Shown here piece after piece: positions 25,394 to 34,054 of a stretch of 64,000 bases of DNA (position 1 is its first letter; the number at the start of each line of letters is the position of its first letter). The stretch comes from Bacillota bacterium (GTDB lineage Bacteria > Bacillota_A > Clostridia > Lachnospirales > Lachnospiraceae). A program made the position numbers and the translations under genes. The notes below the pieces were generated by a model. It did no database searches, was not told where the DNA came from, and saw only the letters and a program-made list of their open reading frames with translations. The stretch spans positions 277,861 through 341,860 of the forward strand of contig JAEZTQ010000093.1 in NCBI GenBank assembly GCA_023443625.1, in the 5' to 3' direction.

Positions 25394-27550
25394 ATGTTAA
25401 CGAGGTTACAAAAGTTAGTCAAGAAGATTTTAAATGAAAAGAACACGCAAACCCGTATTATCACTTTAGCGGCTATAGTCCCAGGCCTTTTAGTGTTCTT
25501 CACTATCCTTAGTTTATTATTTCCAAAAATCTTTCGTTTTGTTATGCCTGTAATCTTTGTCATTGTTATTGCACTGACCATCTGGTTATTCTTAGAGTTG
25601 GTCCGTTTTATGAAGGGCCTGCGCCTGATTGATGAGAATGCTATTATATTATCTCAGGGCAATCTCAATATTAATGACATCATATCGGAAAAAACAAAGG
25701 GACTAGGTATTCTTACATCAGCAATTAACGATTTAAAACGTAATCTCTTAAGCTATATCGAATCAACAAAGAATAATGTTATTATTCTTACCGATGCAGT
25801 TGAAAAAGTAACAAAGAGTATTGATATGACTTATAAGGGCAATGAGCAAATTGCCGCAAATATGTCAGTAGTGGCAGAAAAAGCTCAGGAGCAGCTTAAA
25901 GTAGCTAAGAGCACCTTAGAAGGTATTGAGAAAGTTCGTATTGGTGCAGATAAGATTACCACGACACTCGGTAATATAGAAAGCTTTGTTGAGACCACCG
26001 TTAAAGTAACCTCTGACGGAACAGAGAGCATGAACAAATATAGCGATCAGATGGCAGTAATCACTACAAACCTTGAGGAAACTTCTAATTTTATTGAAAC
26101 CTTAGCTACAAATCTTACGGAAATTAATGAATTTGGTAAATTAATTATGAATATCACAGGCCAGTTAAACCTCCTCTCTCTTAATTCCAGAGTTGAAGCA
26201 GCCAGAGCCGGTGAAGCAGGAAGAGGTTTCTCCATCGTAGCCCAGGAGATGAATAAGCTATCTGATGCAACCAAGGATAGTGTTACCCAGATTAATTACC
26301 TCCTTGGTAACATAATGAAAAATAACACTAAAGTTAGCGAAAGTATCACAAATGTTACAGATAGCTTTACTATGAGCAAGGTAATCTTTGACACACTGAA
26401 GACCTCCTTTTATACCATCAATAACAATGCAAATATTTTAAATTCCGATATCAAGCAGGTATATGAAGAATCCTTAATGATCAGTCAAAGCACCAAGGTT
26501 ATAAGCGAACAGGGCGCCGTGCTCCATGATGCCTCCAACGAGATATCTAATATTACCCAGGATGTAGCTGCTGTTACAGAAGAGGAGCTGGCTGAGAATG
26601 AAGAAATCAGTACTCAAGCGGCAACTCTTAAGAATATGCTATCAGGCACTAGACACCTACTTAAAAAATATAAGACCTCTGTTACCCCAGTGGAGCAAGA
26701 GAATACCAAGAACCTTAAATTTGTAATGTTAGGCCTTAATAACAGTCCTTTCTGGTTATCTGTTAAGCAAGGTGCATTATATGCACAAACAGAGCTTAGA
26801 AGAAAGAATACTGTAGTTGAATTCTTGGAATATGATGTAACTGATCCTTCCTCCTTAGAGATATTAAGAGAAAGAATAGATTCAGGATGTGATGGTCTTA
26901 TCCTTCCAGGATTTATCAAGGGTATTGAGGAATATGCCAAGTTAGCAAACCAGAAGAATATTCCTGTTATAGCTTATAACTGTGATTTTACTAACGATAC
27001 ACCACGCTTATCCTACCTTGGACCTAACGTTGACGCAGAGGGTGCTATTGCAGCAGAAATCCTTGCTAGAAGCATAGATGGCGAAGGAGAAATCGTAGTA
27101 TTTAAGGGTGATTCCAACTCGTCCATCAATATAGCCCGTAAAGATTCTGCTTTAAGTGTATTATCCAAATTTAAAGATATTAAGATTGTAGCACAAGTAG
27201 ATGATATGGAAGGTTCTACTCCAGTCTATAAGAAATTAAAAGAACTTATCTATTATCTACCTAATGTAAAAGGTATCTTATTCATCGGCGGTGGAGCATC
27301 CGGCGCTGCCAAATTAATTGAAGAAATGAAATTAGTCGGTATAATAAAGCTCTTCTGCTTTAATACCGACGAGGAAGTATTAGACTTAATAAGAAAAGGG
27401 ATTGTACATAAGGCTTTCGGACAAGACCCCTTCGGTCAAGGACACGATCCAATTATATATCTCTATAATTATCTGGTGGCAAAGGAAGTGCCTGAGAGCA
27501 AGACTTATACAAGAACCGAGGTTCTTGACAAGTTTAGCGTAAATGACTAG
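25394..27550 (+). CDS. Methyl-accepting signalling protein with a C-terminal sugar-binding-protein domain
   Basis: 718 residues. A basic N-terminus and a membrane hairpin (about 22-46 and 50-72), then a coiled-coil methyl-accepting domain (about 100-425) whose tip reads NLLSLNSRVEAARAGEAGRGF (259-279), the conserved CheW/CheA contact. From about residue 440 to the end runs a type-1 periplasmic-binding-protein fold (FVMLGLNNSPFWLSVKQGA; DGLILPGFIKGIEE; IPVIAYNCDF; IFKGDSN-like; FIGGGASGAA; AFGQDPFGQGHDPI) as in ribose/galactose-binding proteins. No membrane segment separates the two, so the binding domain should be cytoplasmic. ATG 25394 with GGGAGGT. Ligand unknown; neighbours handle malto-oligosaccharides. 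Confidence 0.88.
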   Translation: MLTRLQKLVKKILNEKNTQTRIITLAAIVPGLLVFFTILSLLFPKIFRFVMPVIFVIVIALTIWLFLELVRFMKGLRLIDENAIILSQGNLNINDIISEKTKGLGILTSAINDLKRNLLSYIESTKNNVIILTDAVEKVTKSIDMTYKGNEQIAANMSVVAEKAQEQLKVAKSTLEGIEKVRIGADKITTTLGNIESFVETTVKVTSDGTESMNKYSDQMAVITTNLEETSNFIETLATNLTEINEFGKLIMNITGQLNLLSLNSRVEAARAGEAGRGFSIVAQEMNKLSDATKDSVTQINYLLGNIMKNNTKVSESITNVTDSFTMSKVIFDTLKTSFYTINNNANILNSDIKQVYEESLMISQSTKVISEQGAVLHDASNEISNITQDVAAVTEEELAENEEISTQAATLKNMLSGTRHLLKKYKTSVTPVEQENTKNLKFVMLGLNNSPFWLSVKQGALYAQTELRRKNTVVEFLEYDVTDPSSLEILRERIDSGCDGLILPGFIKGIEEYAKLANQKNIPVIAYNCDFTNDTPRLSYLGPNVDAEGAIAAEILARSIDGEGEIVVFKGDSNSSINIARKDSALSVLSKFKDIKIVAQVDDMEGSTPVYKKLKELIYYLPNVKGILFIGGGASGAAKLIEEMKLVGIIKLFCFNTDEEVLDLIRKGIVHKAFGQDPFGQGHDPIIYLYNYLVAKEVPESKTYTRTEVLDKFSVND

Positions 27551-27587
27551 ACTTATGAGCCTTAGATCTCATTGGCAGCTTATTGAA

Positions 27588-27683
27588 GAAAAAGCATCTG
27601 AGTAAATTAATATGCTCCCCTTGTAGCAGACAAGTAAATTGTTTACTACAAGGGGAACATTTTTGTTACTCAGATGCTTTTTC
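27588..27683. repeat. 96-bp two-tier inverted repeat between convergent genes
   Basis: Outer arms are a perfect 18 bp (27588-27605 with 27666-27683, containing AAAAAGCATCTGAGTAA). Inner arms CCCCTTGTAG (27617-27626) and CTACAAGGGG (27646-27655) are perfect, closed by a GTAAA/TTTAC tip. It may terminate both the chemoreceptor gene and the GH13 gene. Confidence 0.8.
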
Positions 27684-27698
27684 GATATTTAGACTATA

Positions 27699-29459
27699 TT
27701 ATATCAAATAAATTCCAAGCCCGTATGGCATTAGTATTATCTTATCTTTCATCTCCTCAATAACACCTTCCCTTAGGAGTGCTTGCTTTACTACTGGAAT
27801 TGCAGCACTCTCCTCTTGCTCTCCTGCATTGATACAAACCAATAGTGAATCCTTTTCTCCCTTTCTGGAGAAAAGTAATAATCTACTGTCCTTATGAGCA
27901 TGAATGACTTCATAAGGAGCCTGAGGCTTGGTATAATTTTTTCTTATCTCTATGATTTCTTTTATAAAGCCAACAAGTTCAGTCTCCTCAGAATGCCAAG
28001 GCATAGGGCTTCTGTATTCTGCTTCCCCTATTCCACTAATTCTCCTCTCATCACCATAGAAGAGGCTGGGTACTCCAGGACAAAGCATAAGAAAGGCAAA
28101 GGCAAGCTTCCACTTTCTGATATCATCATTGCAAAGAGAAAGAAAACGGGGTACATCATGGCTATCCAGGAGATTCAACTGACCTAAAGCTATATTGGTT
28201 GGATAGCGAAGAAGCATCTTCGCAATTGCCCCGGCAAAGTGAAAGGAATCAACCTTCTCCATAGCAAAAAAATCTCTGCAGTGCCTGCGAAAATCATAAT
28301 TCATTGTAGAATCGAAGGCATCACCTCTTAGCCAGGTTTCTGCATTCTCCCATACCTCACCAATTAAAACGATCTGTGGGTTCTCTTCCTTTGCTGCTTT
28401 GCGAAAGTTCCGCCAAAAATTCCGATCAATCTCATTGGCAACATCCAGCCTCCAGCCATCTATTTTGTACTCCCTGATCCAATACCTGCAGACATGGGCA
28501 AAATACTCCTGCACCTTCTTATTTGAAGTGTTTAGCTTCGGCATCTTTCTCTCATAGGCAAAGCATGCATAGGAAGGTGTCTCTTTGTCATCCAGGGGAC
28601 GTATAACAGGAAATTTAATATCATAGAACCAGTCCCTATACTCGGATTTTTCTCCATTTCTAACTACATCATCAAAGGCAAAAAAATACCAGCTGCAATG
28701 ATTAAAAACGCCATCTATAATAATATGCATATTTTTCTCATGAATTTTCTCTACCAATTCTCGAAAATCTTCATCACTGCCCAGACAGGGATCGATGTGA
28801 TAATAGTCCAGGAGATCATATTTATGACACTCTCCAGCTGTAAATATAGGATTCAGATAGATACAGGTAAAGCCCATATCTGCGATGTAATCAAGGTTCT
28901 GAGTAATGCCTTTTATGGTACCGCCCAGCTTACCTTTACTTATCAATCCATTCTCCAGTGTTATCTCTTTTGCCTGCTTGTCTAGGCTACGTTTACCGCT
29001 GGCAAAGCTGTCGGGAAATATGTTGTAGACCACTGAATTTTTAAACCAATGAGGAACATCCAAAATCTCTTCTTTTAAAATGACTGGATATTGAAAGTAC
29101 TCACTGCGTCCCTCAATCACAGTATCCTTCAGAAGAAAATCCGGTAAATCCTTAGAGAACTGGTCAGTATAATAATAGGTCCATTCCTGGTCCTTTTCTA
29201 ATTTAAAATAATAACATACCCGGTTAAAGGGGACTTCAAAGGTTACTTCATAATATTCAAACAGTTCATCCTTTGCTGCAGACTTCATAGGTAAAGGGAA
29301 GAATTCCACCGGACTACGGTTACAAGCCCTGTCTCCATAATATAAGGTACATAGGGTAAGATCCTTCACTGCAGCTCTAAGCCGTATGGTCATTGTATTC
29401 TCGTTGTCAGCAAAGGCATACTGGGATTGGGGTATATGTAAAACAGCACTTTTATTCAT
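27699..29459 (-). CDS. Cytoplasmic GH13 alpha-glycosidase (neopullulanase/maltogenic amylase type)
   Basis: 586 residues, no signal peptide. An N-terminal CBM34-like domain (1-125, RLRAAVKDLTLCTLYYGDRA) precedes the GH13 barrel with DGVFNHCSW (I), GWRLDVANE (II, nucleophile Asp), GEVWENAE (III, acid Glu) and LLDSHDVPR (IV). This layout is that of GH13_20 enzymes that split cyclodextrins, pullulan and short maltodextrins inside the cell. ATG 29459 with AAGGAGC. Last gene of the second malE-malF-malG operon. Confidence 0.9.
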   Translation of the reverse strand: MNKSAVLHIPQSQYAFADNENTMTIRLRAAVKDLTLCTLYYGDRACNRSPVEFFPLPMKSAAKDELFEYYEVTFEVPFNRVCYYFKLEKDQEWTYYYTDQFSKDLPDFLLKDTVIEGRSEYFQYPVILKEEILDVPHWFKNSVVYNIFPDSFASGKRSLDKQAKEITLENGLISKGKLGGTIKGITQNLDYIADMGFTCIYLNPIFTAGECHKYDLLDYYHIDPCLGSDEDFRELVEKIHEKNMHIIIDGVFNHCSWYFFAFDDVVRNGEKSEYRDWFYDIKFPVIRPLDDKETPSYACFAYERKMPKLNTSNKKVQEYFAHVCRYWIREYKIDGWRLDVANEIDRNFWRNFRKAAKEENPQIVLIGEVWENAETWLRGDAFDSTMNYDFRRHCRDFFAMEKVDSFHFAGAIAKMLLRYPTNIALGQLNLLDSHDVPRFLSLCNDDIRKWKLAFAFLMLCPGVPSLFYGDERRISGIGEAEYRSPMPWHSEETELVGFIKEIIEIRKNYTKPQAPYEVIHAHKDSRLLLFSRKGEKDSLLVCINAGEQEESAAIPVVKQALLREGVIEEMKDKIILMPYGLGIYLI

Positions 29460-29494
29460 TATAAGCTCCTTCTTAATTGTAAATATGTCAATCA

Positions 29495-30340
29495 TTAACC
29501 TTTTACACCGCCGGCAGTCAGACCGGAGACCATATATTTCTGGATGCAGAAGAATATAATCAGAATCGGAGCTGACACCAGTAGGGCTGCAGCCGAGAAC
29601 AAGGGCCAGCTCCTGCCGTAATCATTCGCTTGCAGCTGGTAGAGTCCGCCCGCCAGAGAATAGCTCTCTTCATCCAGCATAAAGGTTGTAGCAAACAGAT
29701 ACTCATTCCATACAAAGATCAAAACCATAACCGAAGTTACGATGATAGCAGGCCTTGCAAGGGGTAGAATCACCTTTCGAATAATTGCAAAATTACCGGC
29801 ACCATCAATTCTTGAAGCTTCTTCAATTTCCATTGGTATGGTATCAAAATATCCTTTCAAATTCCATATAGCAAAAATGCACATGGAACCGGCGTAAATA
29901 AAAATAAGACCTATATGCTGGTTCAATAGATTCATCAGCTTAAAGAGACGAAAAATTGCAAACATGGATAGAATCTGCGGAAAGGCATTTAAAAGCAGAA
30001 GTACTTTTAGTGTACCTTTTCTTCCCTTAAAACGAGCCCTGGAAAAAGCATATGCTGCTTGAATGGATACACTCATTGCCAGAATCATGGTTCCCATACT
30101 TAAGATAACAGAATTCTTTAGCCATATTAAGAAGGGTTCTTCAAATAATATAATCCGAAAATTCTCCAGAGAGAACCTCTTAGGCAACAAAGACAAACTG
30201 GAGGATAAAGCCCCACCACCTTTACTAAAAGCCAGAGAAATTGCATATAGGATGGGAATTAACCCAATCAGGCACAGGATAATAAAGAATATATTTAAAG
30301 CCAGATAGCCCAGAGCTCTATTCAATCTATGTCTCTTCAT
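29495..30340 (-). CDS. Sugar ABC transporter permease, MalG type (second system)
   Basis: 281 residues, six predicted membrane segments; EAA loop EASRIDGAGNFAIIRKVILPLARP; C-terminus GLTAGGVKG. Its ATG overlaps the malF stop (ATGA). Paralogous to the permease at 12731. Confidence 0.92.
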   Translation of the reverse strand: MKRHRLNRALGYLALNIFFIILCLIGLIPILYAISLAFSKGGGALSSSLSLLPKRFSLENFRIILFEEPFLIWLKNSVILSMGTMILAMSVSIQAAYAFSRARFKGRKGTLKVLLLLNAFPQILSMFAIFRLFKLMNLLNQHIGLIFIYAGSMCIFAIWNLKGYFDTIPMEIEEASRIDGAGNFAIIRKVILPLARPAIIVTSVMVLIFVWNEYLFATTFMLDEESYSLAGGLYQLQANDYGRSWPLFSAAALLVSAPILIIFFCIQKYMVSGLTAGGVKG

Positions 30341-31227
30341 CAGCTCTCCTCCTTAATGCCCCTGTTAGTAAAACCAGAGAATAAAATAATAATTACAAAT
30401 ATTACAATGGATACTGCAGAAGACAGTCCATAATTATTGGAAACAAAAGCATTCTGATGTGCATAGGTGATGATTGTCTGTAGTGTAGCTCCGGTATAGG
30501 AGCCCTTCTGCATGGTCAGAAGATAGATAATATCAAACTGCTTGAAGGTGGTAAAGGTTGTCATAATAACCGCCGGAGCAATCACCGGCTTTATAAAGGG
30601 GATGGTAACATACCAGTTTCTCTTGATAAAACCAGCTCCATCAAGTTTTGCACTTTCATAATAACTATGATCAATACTCTGTAAAGCCCCATCAATCATC
30701 ATAATCATAAAGGGCAAAGCCATCCAGAGATTTAATATAAGGCAGGAAAGAAAGGCTGGAACATTGTCCGATAGAAAGTTAGTCTTGGGAAATCCAAGCA
30801 TTACCCCTATTTTATTAAGGAAACCAAATTCTGTATTATACATCCCAACACGCCATAATAATATGGAGACATAAGCAGGCATGGCCCAGGGAAACATGAG
30901 GAGGGTCTTATAGAGCCTTCGAAGCTTTAATCCTGGTGCATTTAATCCCAAGGCAATCAAAAAGCCAAGCACCACCTGTAAAACTATATTGACCACGGTC
31001 CATATAATGGTAGTTCCCAGTGCAGTCAGAAAGCCGGAATCCATCTTAAGCAAAGCCCTTTTATAATTTGCCAGACCAATCACCTTATAATCCAGCCAAT
31101 GAAATAAATTCATATTGGTCAGTGAGATAAATCCTGTATAAAGGATGGGAAATACCATGATGATACCAATGAGCACCAATGCAGGGGATGAATAGAGCCA
31201 GGGAAGAAATCTATGTTTTTTATTCAT
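30340..31227 (-). CDS. Sugar ABC transporter permease, MalF type (second system)
   Basis: 295 residues, six membrane segments; EAA loop ESAKLDGAGFIKRNWYVTIPFIKP. It lacks the N-terminal extension seen in the first system's MalF. Start at ATG 31227, or GTG 31233, which is better spaced from AAAGGAA. Operon member with malG and malE of the second system. Confidence 0.9.
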   Translation of the reverse strand: MNKKHRFLPWLYSSPALVLIGIIMVFPILYTGFISLTNMNLFHWLDYKVIGLANYKRALLKMDSGFLTALGTTIIWTVVNIVLQVVLGFLIALGLNAPGLKLRRLYKTLLMFPWAMPAYVSILLWRVGMYNTEFGFLNKIGVMLGFPKTNFLSDNVPAFLSCLILNLWMALPFMIMMIDGALQSIDHSYYESAKLDGAGFIKRNWYVTIPFIKPVIAPAVIMTTFTTFKQFDIIYLLTMQKGSYTGATLQTIITYAHQNAFVSNNYGLSSAVSIVIFVIIILFSGFTNRGIKEES

Positions 31228-31326
31228 AGTCACTGTTATTCCTTTCACTATGCCAGGGCATTTGACCTTTATCATCACTCCCGGCAGGTATATTAACCAT
31301 TATCTAATGTCTGTCCAAACTGCTAA

Positions 31327-31356
31327 TATAGAGCGGTGGGATGACACCGCTCTATA
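31327..31356 (-). promoter_or_regulatory. Intercistronic hairpin between malE and malF of the second system
   Basis: Perfect 12-bp stem TATAGAGCGGTG (31327-31338) with CACCGCTCTATA (31345-31356), loop GGATGA, starting 15 nt after the malE stop. There is no T-run, so it looks like an mRNA-stabilising or partial-termination hairpin that keeps the binding protein more abundant than the permeases. Confidence 0.7.
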
Positions 31357-31370
31357 TTCATTCATTTTAA

Positions 31371-32675
31371 TTACTGCATATCTGCGATTGCAGTCAATGC
31401 TTCACCCTGATATTTATCTGCTGATCCATCAACACTCTCGCCGGATTTATTAACTGCTGCCAGAAAGCCTTCCGTCGGTGCCCACATAACACTAAGCTGA
31501 GGAATATTTGGCATGGGCTTAGCAGTTTCTGCTGTATTCCTGATTGCCATAATCATCTCATTAGAAGCCACATCTGCATCGTCATAGGCTTTCCCATTGG
31601 CTGGTGCACAATTGGATTGCTTTGCCAGATCAATTCCTAGCTCAGCTCCAGCTATGACACCTAATACCTTGGCAATGGCGTCTTTCTTTGCTTCAGCTGC
31701 ATACTTCAATACTCCAAAGCCCTGTACGCCAGAGAAAGGAGCCAGGCCATTACCATTTGGAAGCTTAAACTCTGCCAGAGATTTATAGCCAAGGTTAATT
31801 CCCGCTTCTTTGATTCCGGAGATCAACCAGGGACCACCGATAATGGCAGAGGCTTTACCTTCATTGAATAAGGTATTTACTGTATTATAATCGCCATCTG
31901 CTTGAAGCTGGGCAAATTTCTGATTGTAAGCTACAGCATCCTTCGTTGCCTGCTGGCTTAACCCAGGTTGTGCATCAGAATTAATTATGTATCCACCGAA
32001 ACCATTAATGAAGGGTGCTACATTATAGGCTGTGGAATGCTGATTTACAACAGTATAAGTTCCTGCATCTGTATCTGTGTTGGCAACCATATAATCATAT
32101 AATTGGTCGGTGGTAGAAGGAAGCTCCCCTTTCCATAAATCCTTGTTGTACATAAATAGCAAGGTTTCAAAATATACAGGAACCTGATAACTAACATCCT
32201 TATAAGTACTCGCTTCCACGGTCATGGGGAATAAATCCGCCATAACAGCCTCATCAATAAGATCGGTGATTGGTGCCAATATACCCATCTCAGCAAAAAT
32301 ACCTACAGAGTCCTGTGCGTAGAAATACATGTCTGGGCCATTGGCTGCATCCGTACCGTATAACTTAAGTTGATCTGTAAGACCGGTTTTCTTCTCAAAA
32401 GAGACTGTAATTAAATCCCCTTTCAAAGTATCATTAACCCTCTGTTCAATAACTGCCATAATTGCTTCATCTGCATCATGCCAGATCTTAAGTTGCACAG
32501 GTTCTGCTGGAACATCGGTAGCCGGAGCATCGGTTGCTGGTACCTCTGCTGTATCGGTAACCGCTGCTTTGGTTGGTTCAACCTTAGAAGTATCCTTGGT
32601 TGCTTTGCTGCCACAACCCGTTAATCCCCCCAAGATTAATAAACTGCATAAAATGATGCTCAATATCTTCTTCAT
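31371..32675 (-). CDS. Maltodextrin-binding lipoprotein (second system)
   Basis: 434 residues with a canonical lipobox LTGC (C21), a Thr/Ala/Pro-rich linker (TDTAEVPATDAPATDVP) and a family 1 solute-binding domain (LKIWHDADEAIMAVIEQRV; GPDMYFYAQDSVGIFAEMG; IGGPWLISGIKEAG). ATG 32675 behind AAGGAGG. First gene of the operon, with an operator-like palindrome 21 bp upstream of the start codon. Confidence 0.92.
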   Translation of the reverse strand: MKKILSIILCSLLILGGLTGCGSKATKDTSKVEPTKAAVTDTAEVPATDAPATDVPAEPVQLKIWHDADEAIMAVIEQRVNDTLKGDLITVSFEKKTGLTDQLKLYGTDAANGPDMYFYAQDSVGIFAEMGILAPITDLIDEAVMADLFPMTVEASTYKDVSYQVPVYFETLLFMYNKDLWKGELPSTTDQLYDYMVANTDTDAGTYTVVNQHSTAYNVAPFINGFGGYIINSDAQPGLSQQATKDAVAYNQKFAQLQADGDYNTVNTLFNEGKASAIIGGPWLISGIKEAGINLGYKSLAEFKLPNGNGLAPFSGVQGFGVLKYAAEAKKDAIAKVLGVIAGAELGIDLAKQSNCAPANGKAYDDADVASNEMIMAIRNTAETAKPMPNIPQLSVMWAPTEGFLAAVNKSGESVDGSADKYQGEALTAIADMQ

Positions 32676-32695
32676 AAAAATAACCTCCTTAAATT

Positions 32696-32713
32696 TAGGA
32701 AAGCGTTTTCCTA
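32696..32713. promoter_or_regulatory. LacI/CcpA-like operator in the malE leader of the second system
   Basis: TAGGAAAGCGTTTTCCTA is an 18-bp palindrome with two central mismatching pairs and a central CG, typical of LacI-family sites. A related half site (GGAAACCGCT, 32817-32826) lies inside the promoter spacer of the divergent lacI gene, hinting at autoregulation. Confidence 0.6.
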
Positions 32714-32804
32714 TTATTTTTATTCCCTCAGGTATTATCACTAGCTGTATGAGTAATTTTTACCATAATTAATTAGCTAGGTAAATATATTTTGGTAAAA
32801 ATAG

Positions 32805-32833
32805 TTGACTTTGTAGGGAAACCGCTATACTAT
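32805..32833 (+). promoter_or_regulatory. Promoter of the second LacI-family gene
   Basis: TTGACT (32805-32810), 17-bp spacer, TACTAT (32828-32833). Confidence 0.65.
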
Positions 32834-32868
32834 AATATAAAAACTGTTAATTTTTATGGGGAGAAATT

Positions 32869-33876
32869 ATGCCAACTACAATACGTGATGTTGCCAGAGA
32901 AGCAGGAGTATCCACTTCCACTGTCTCCAAGGTATTAAATAATTGGACCACCATCTCACAGGCTACTGTAGATCGGGTGAATGAAGCAATAAGCAAACTT
33001 AACTATACACCAAATTCCAGGGCTGTCAGCTTCGCCAGACAGGCCACTAAAAATGTTGTATTTCTTACATCCCTGGGCAAGGACGAGGCTTATCACAATC
33101 CCCATATGTTTGATATCATGTGCGGGGTTAACAGTGTGCTGACTAACAATAATTATTCCATGACCCTCGTTGATATCTATAATGATACCTATCAGGGTGA
33201 AGCAGTATCCCGGGTTATGGCTCAGAAATGTGCCGACGCTATGGTCATCCACGGTTCGGCCATCAACAAGGAGATCGCCGACTTAATCATAAAGCAACAA
33301 TTTCCCCATATTCTCATCGGTCATCCGGGATTTGAAACACAGCTCTGCTGGGTGGATACCAACCATGCCCTGGCCGGGCAGGCTGCCGCAGAATATCTGA
33401 TTTCTTGCGGTTACAATGATTTTGCTTTTATCGGCGGCAAGAAAACCGACTATATCTCCATGCAGCGTCTTAAAGGCTTCCTGGGAGCCATGCACAGCTA
33501 TGGTTATGTGATTGCCCCAGACAAGATTCAATATACAGATTCCTCTAAGGAGGAAAGCTATCAGGTCACCTTAAAGCTCCTGGAATTAAAAAAGCCCCCG
33601 CGGGTTATTGTCTGCGAAAACAATACTATTGCGCTGGGGACTGTAAAAGCTCTGGAGAAAATGAAATTGGAAATCCCGAAGGATATCGCTTTTCTAACCT
33701 TTGATATCTATCCTTATTCCGAAATTATTGATCCAAAGCCTACCGTTATTGATATCAATGTCTATGACATGGGAGTGCAAGCCGGAAGCATGCTCTTTCG
33801 AAAGCTGGAGAATCCGTCGCTGCAGATTCAAACTTATACCACCTTGCCGGTGGTGAATGTGGGGAGGACGACATGA
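32869..33876 (+). CDS. LacI family transcriptional regulator (second malto-oligosaccharide locus)
   Basis: 335 residues. DNA-binding head TTIRDVAREAGVSTSTVSKVLNN, then a binding-protein-like sensor (VFLTSLGKDEAYHNPHMFDIMCGV; CWVDTNHALAGQAAAEYLIS; IGGKKTDYISMQRLKGF). The start is ATG 32869 with GGGGAGA upstream. Divergent from the second malE operon, which it should control. Confidence 0.9.
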   Translation: MPTTIRDVAREAGVSTSTVSKVLNNWTTISQATVDRVNEAISKLNYTPNSRAVSFARQATKNVVFLTSLGKDEAYHNPHMFDIMCGVNSVLTNNNYSMTLVDIYNDTYQGEAVSRVMAQKCADAMVIHGSAINKEIADLIIKQQFPHILIGHPGFETQLCWVDTNHALAGQAAAEYLISCGYNDFAFIGGKKTDYISMQRLKGFLGAMHSYGYVIAPDKIQYTDSSKEESYQVTLKLLELKKPPRVIVCENNTIALGTVKALEKMKLEIPKDIAFLTFDIYPYSEIIDPKPTVIDINVYDMGVQAGSMLFRKLENPSLQIQTYTTLPVVNVGRTT

Positions 33877-33978
33877 GGGCACATTGATACCAATAATTCC
33901 TATATAGGTAGCTTAAAACCTCACTAAAGTGTGCTGGTAGTACAAACACCCTTTCAAGGGTACGATGATCAAGAACAT

Positions 33979-34031
33979 AGTGGCTTGCACGAAGTGAAAG
34001 CCAGAGGCTTACAGTCTAAGAGTAAACCACT
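33979..34031. terminator. Structured element between convergent lacI and flippase genes
   Basis: Outer AGTGG (33979-33983) / CCACT (34027-34031) enclose a perfect AAGCC/GGCTT stem-loop (33998-34010). On the plus strand it is followed by TCTTTTA. Possible terminator; the surrounding 33877-34054 region has no gene. Confidence 0.4.
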
Positions 34032-34054
34032 TCTTTTATGAATGGCGTTGATAA

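Noticed and set aside
27588..27683. Insertion-sequence remnant
   Set aside because: No transposase fragment and no target duplication seen; kept only as an inverted repeat.
33877..34054. tRNA or small RNA gene
   Set aside because: Pairing is limited to a 5-bp inner stem and 5-bp outer arms; no cloverleaf or T-loop motif.
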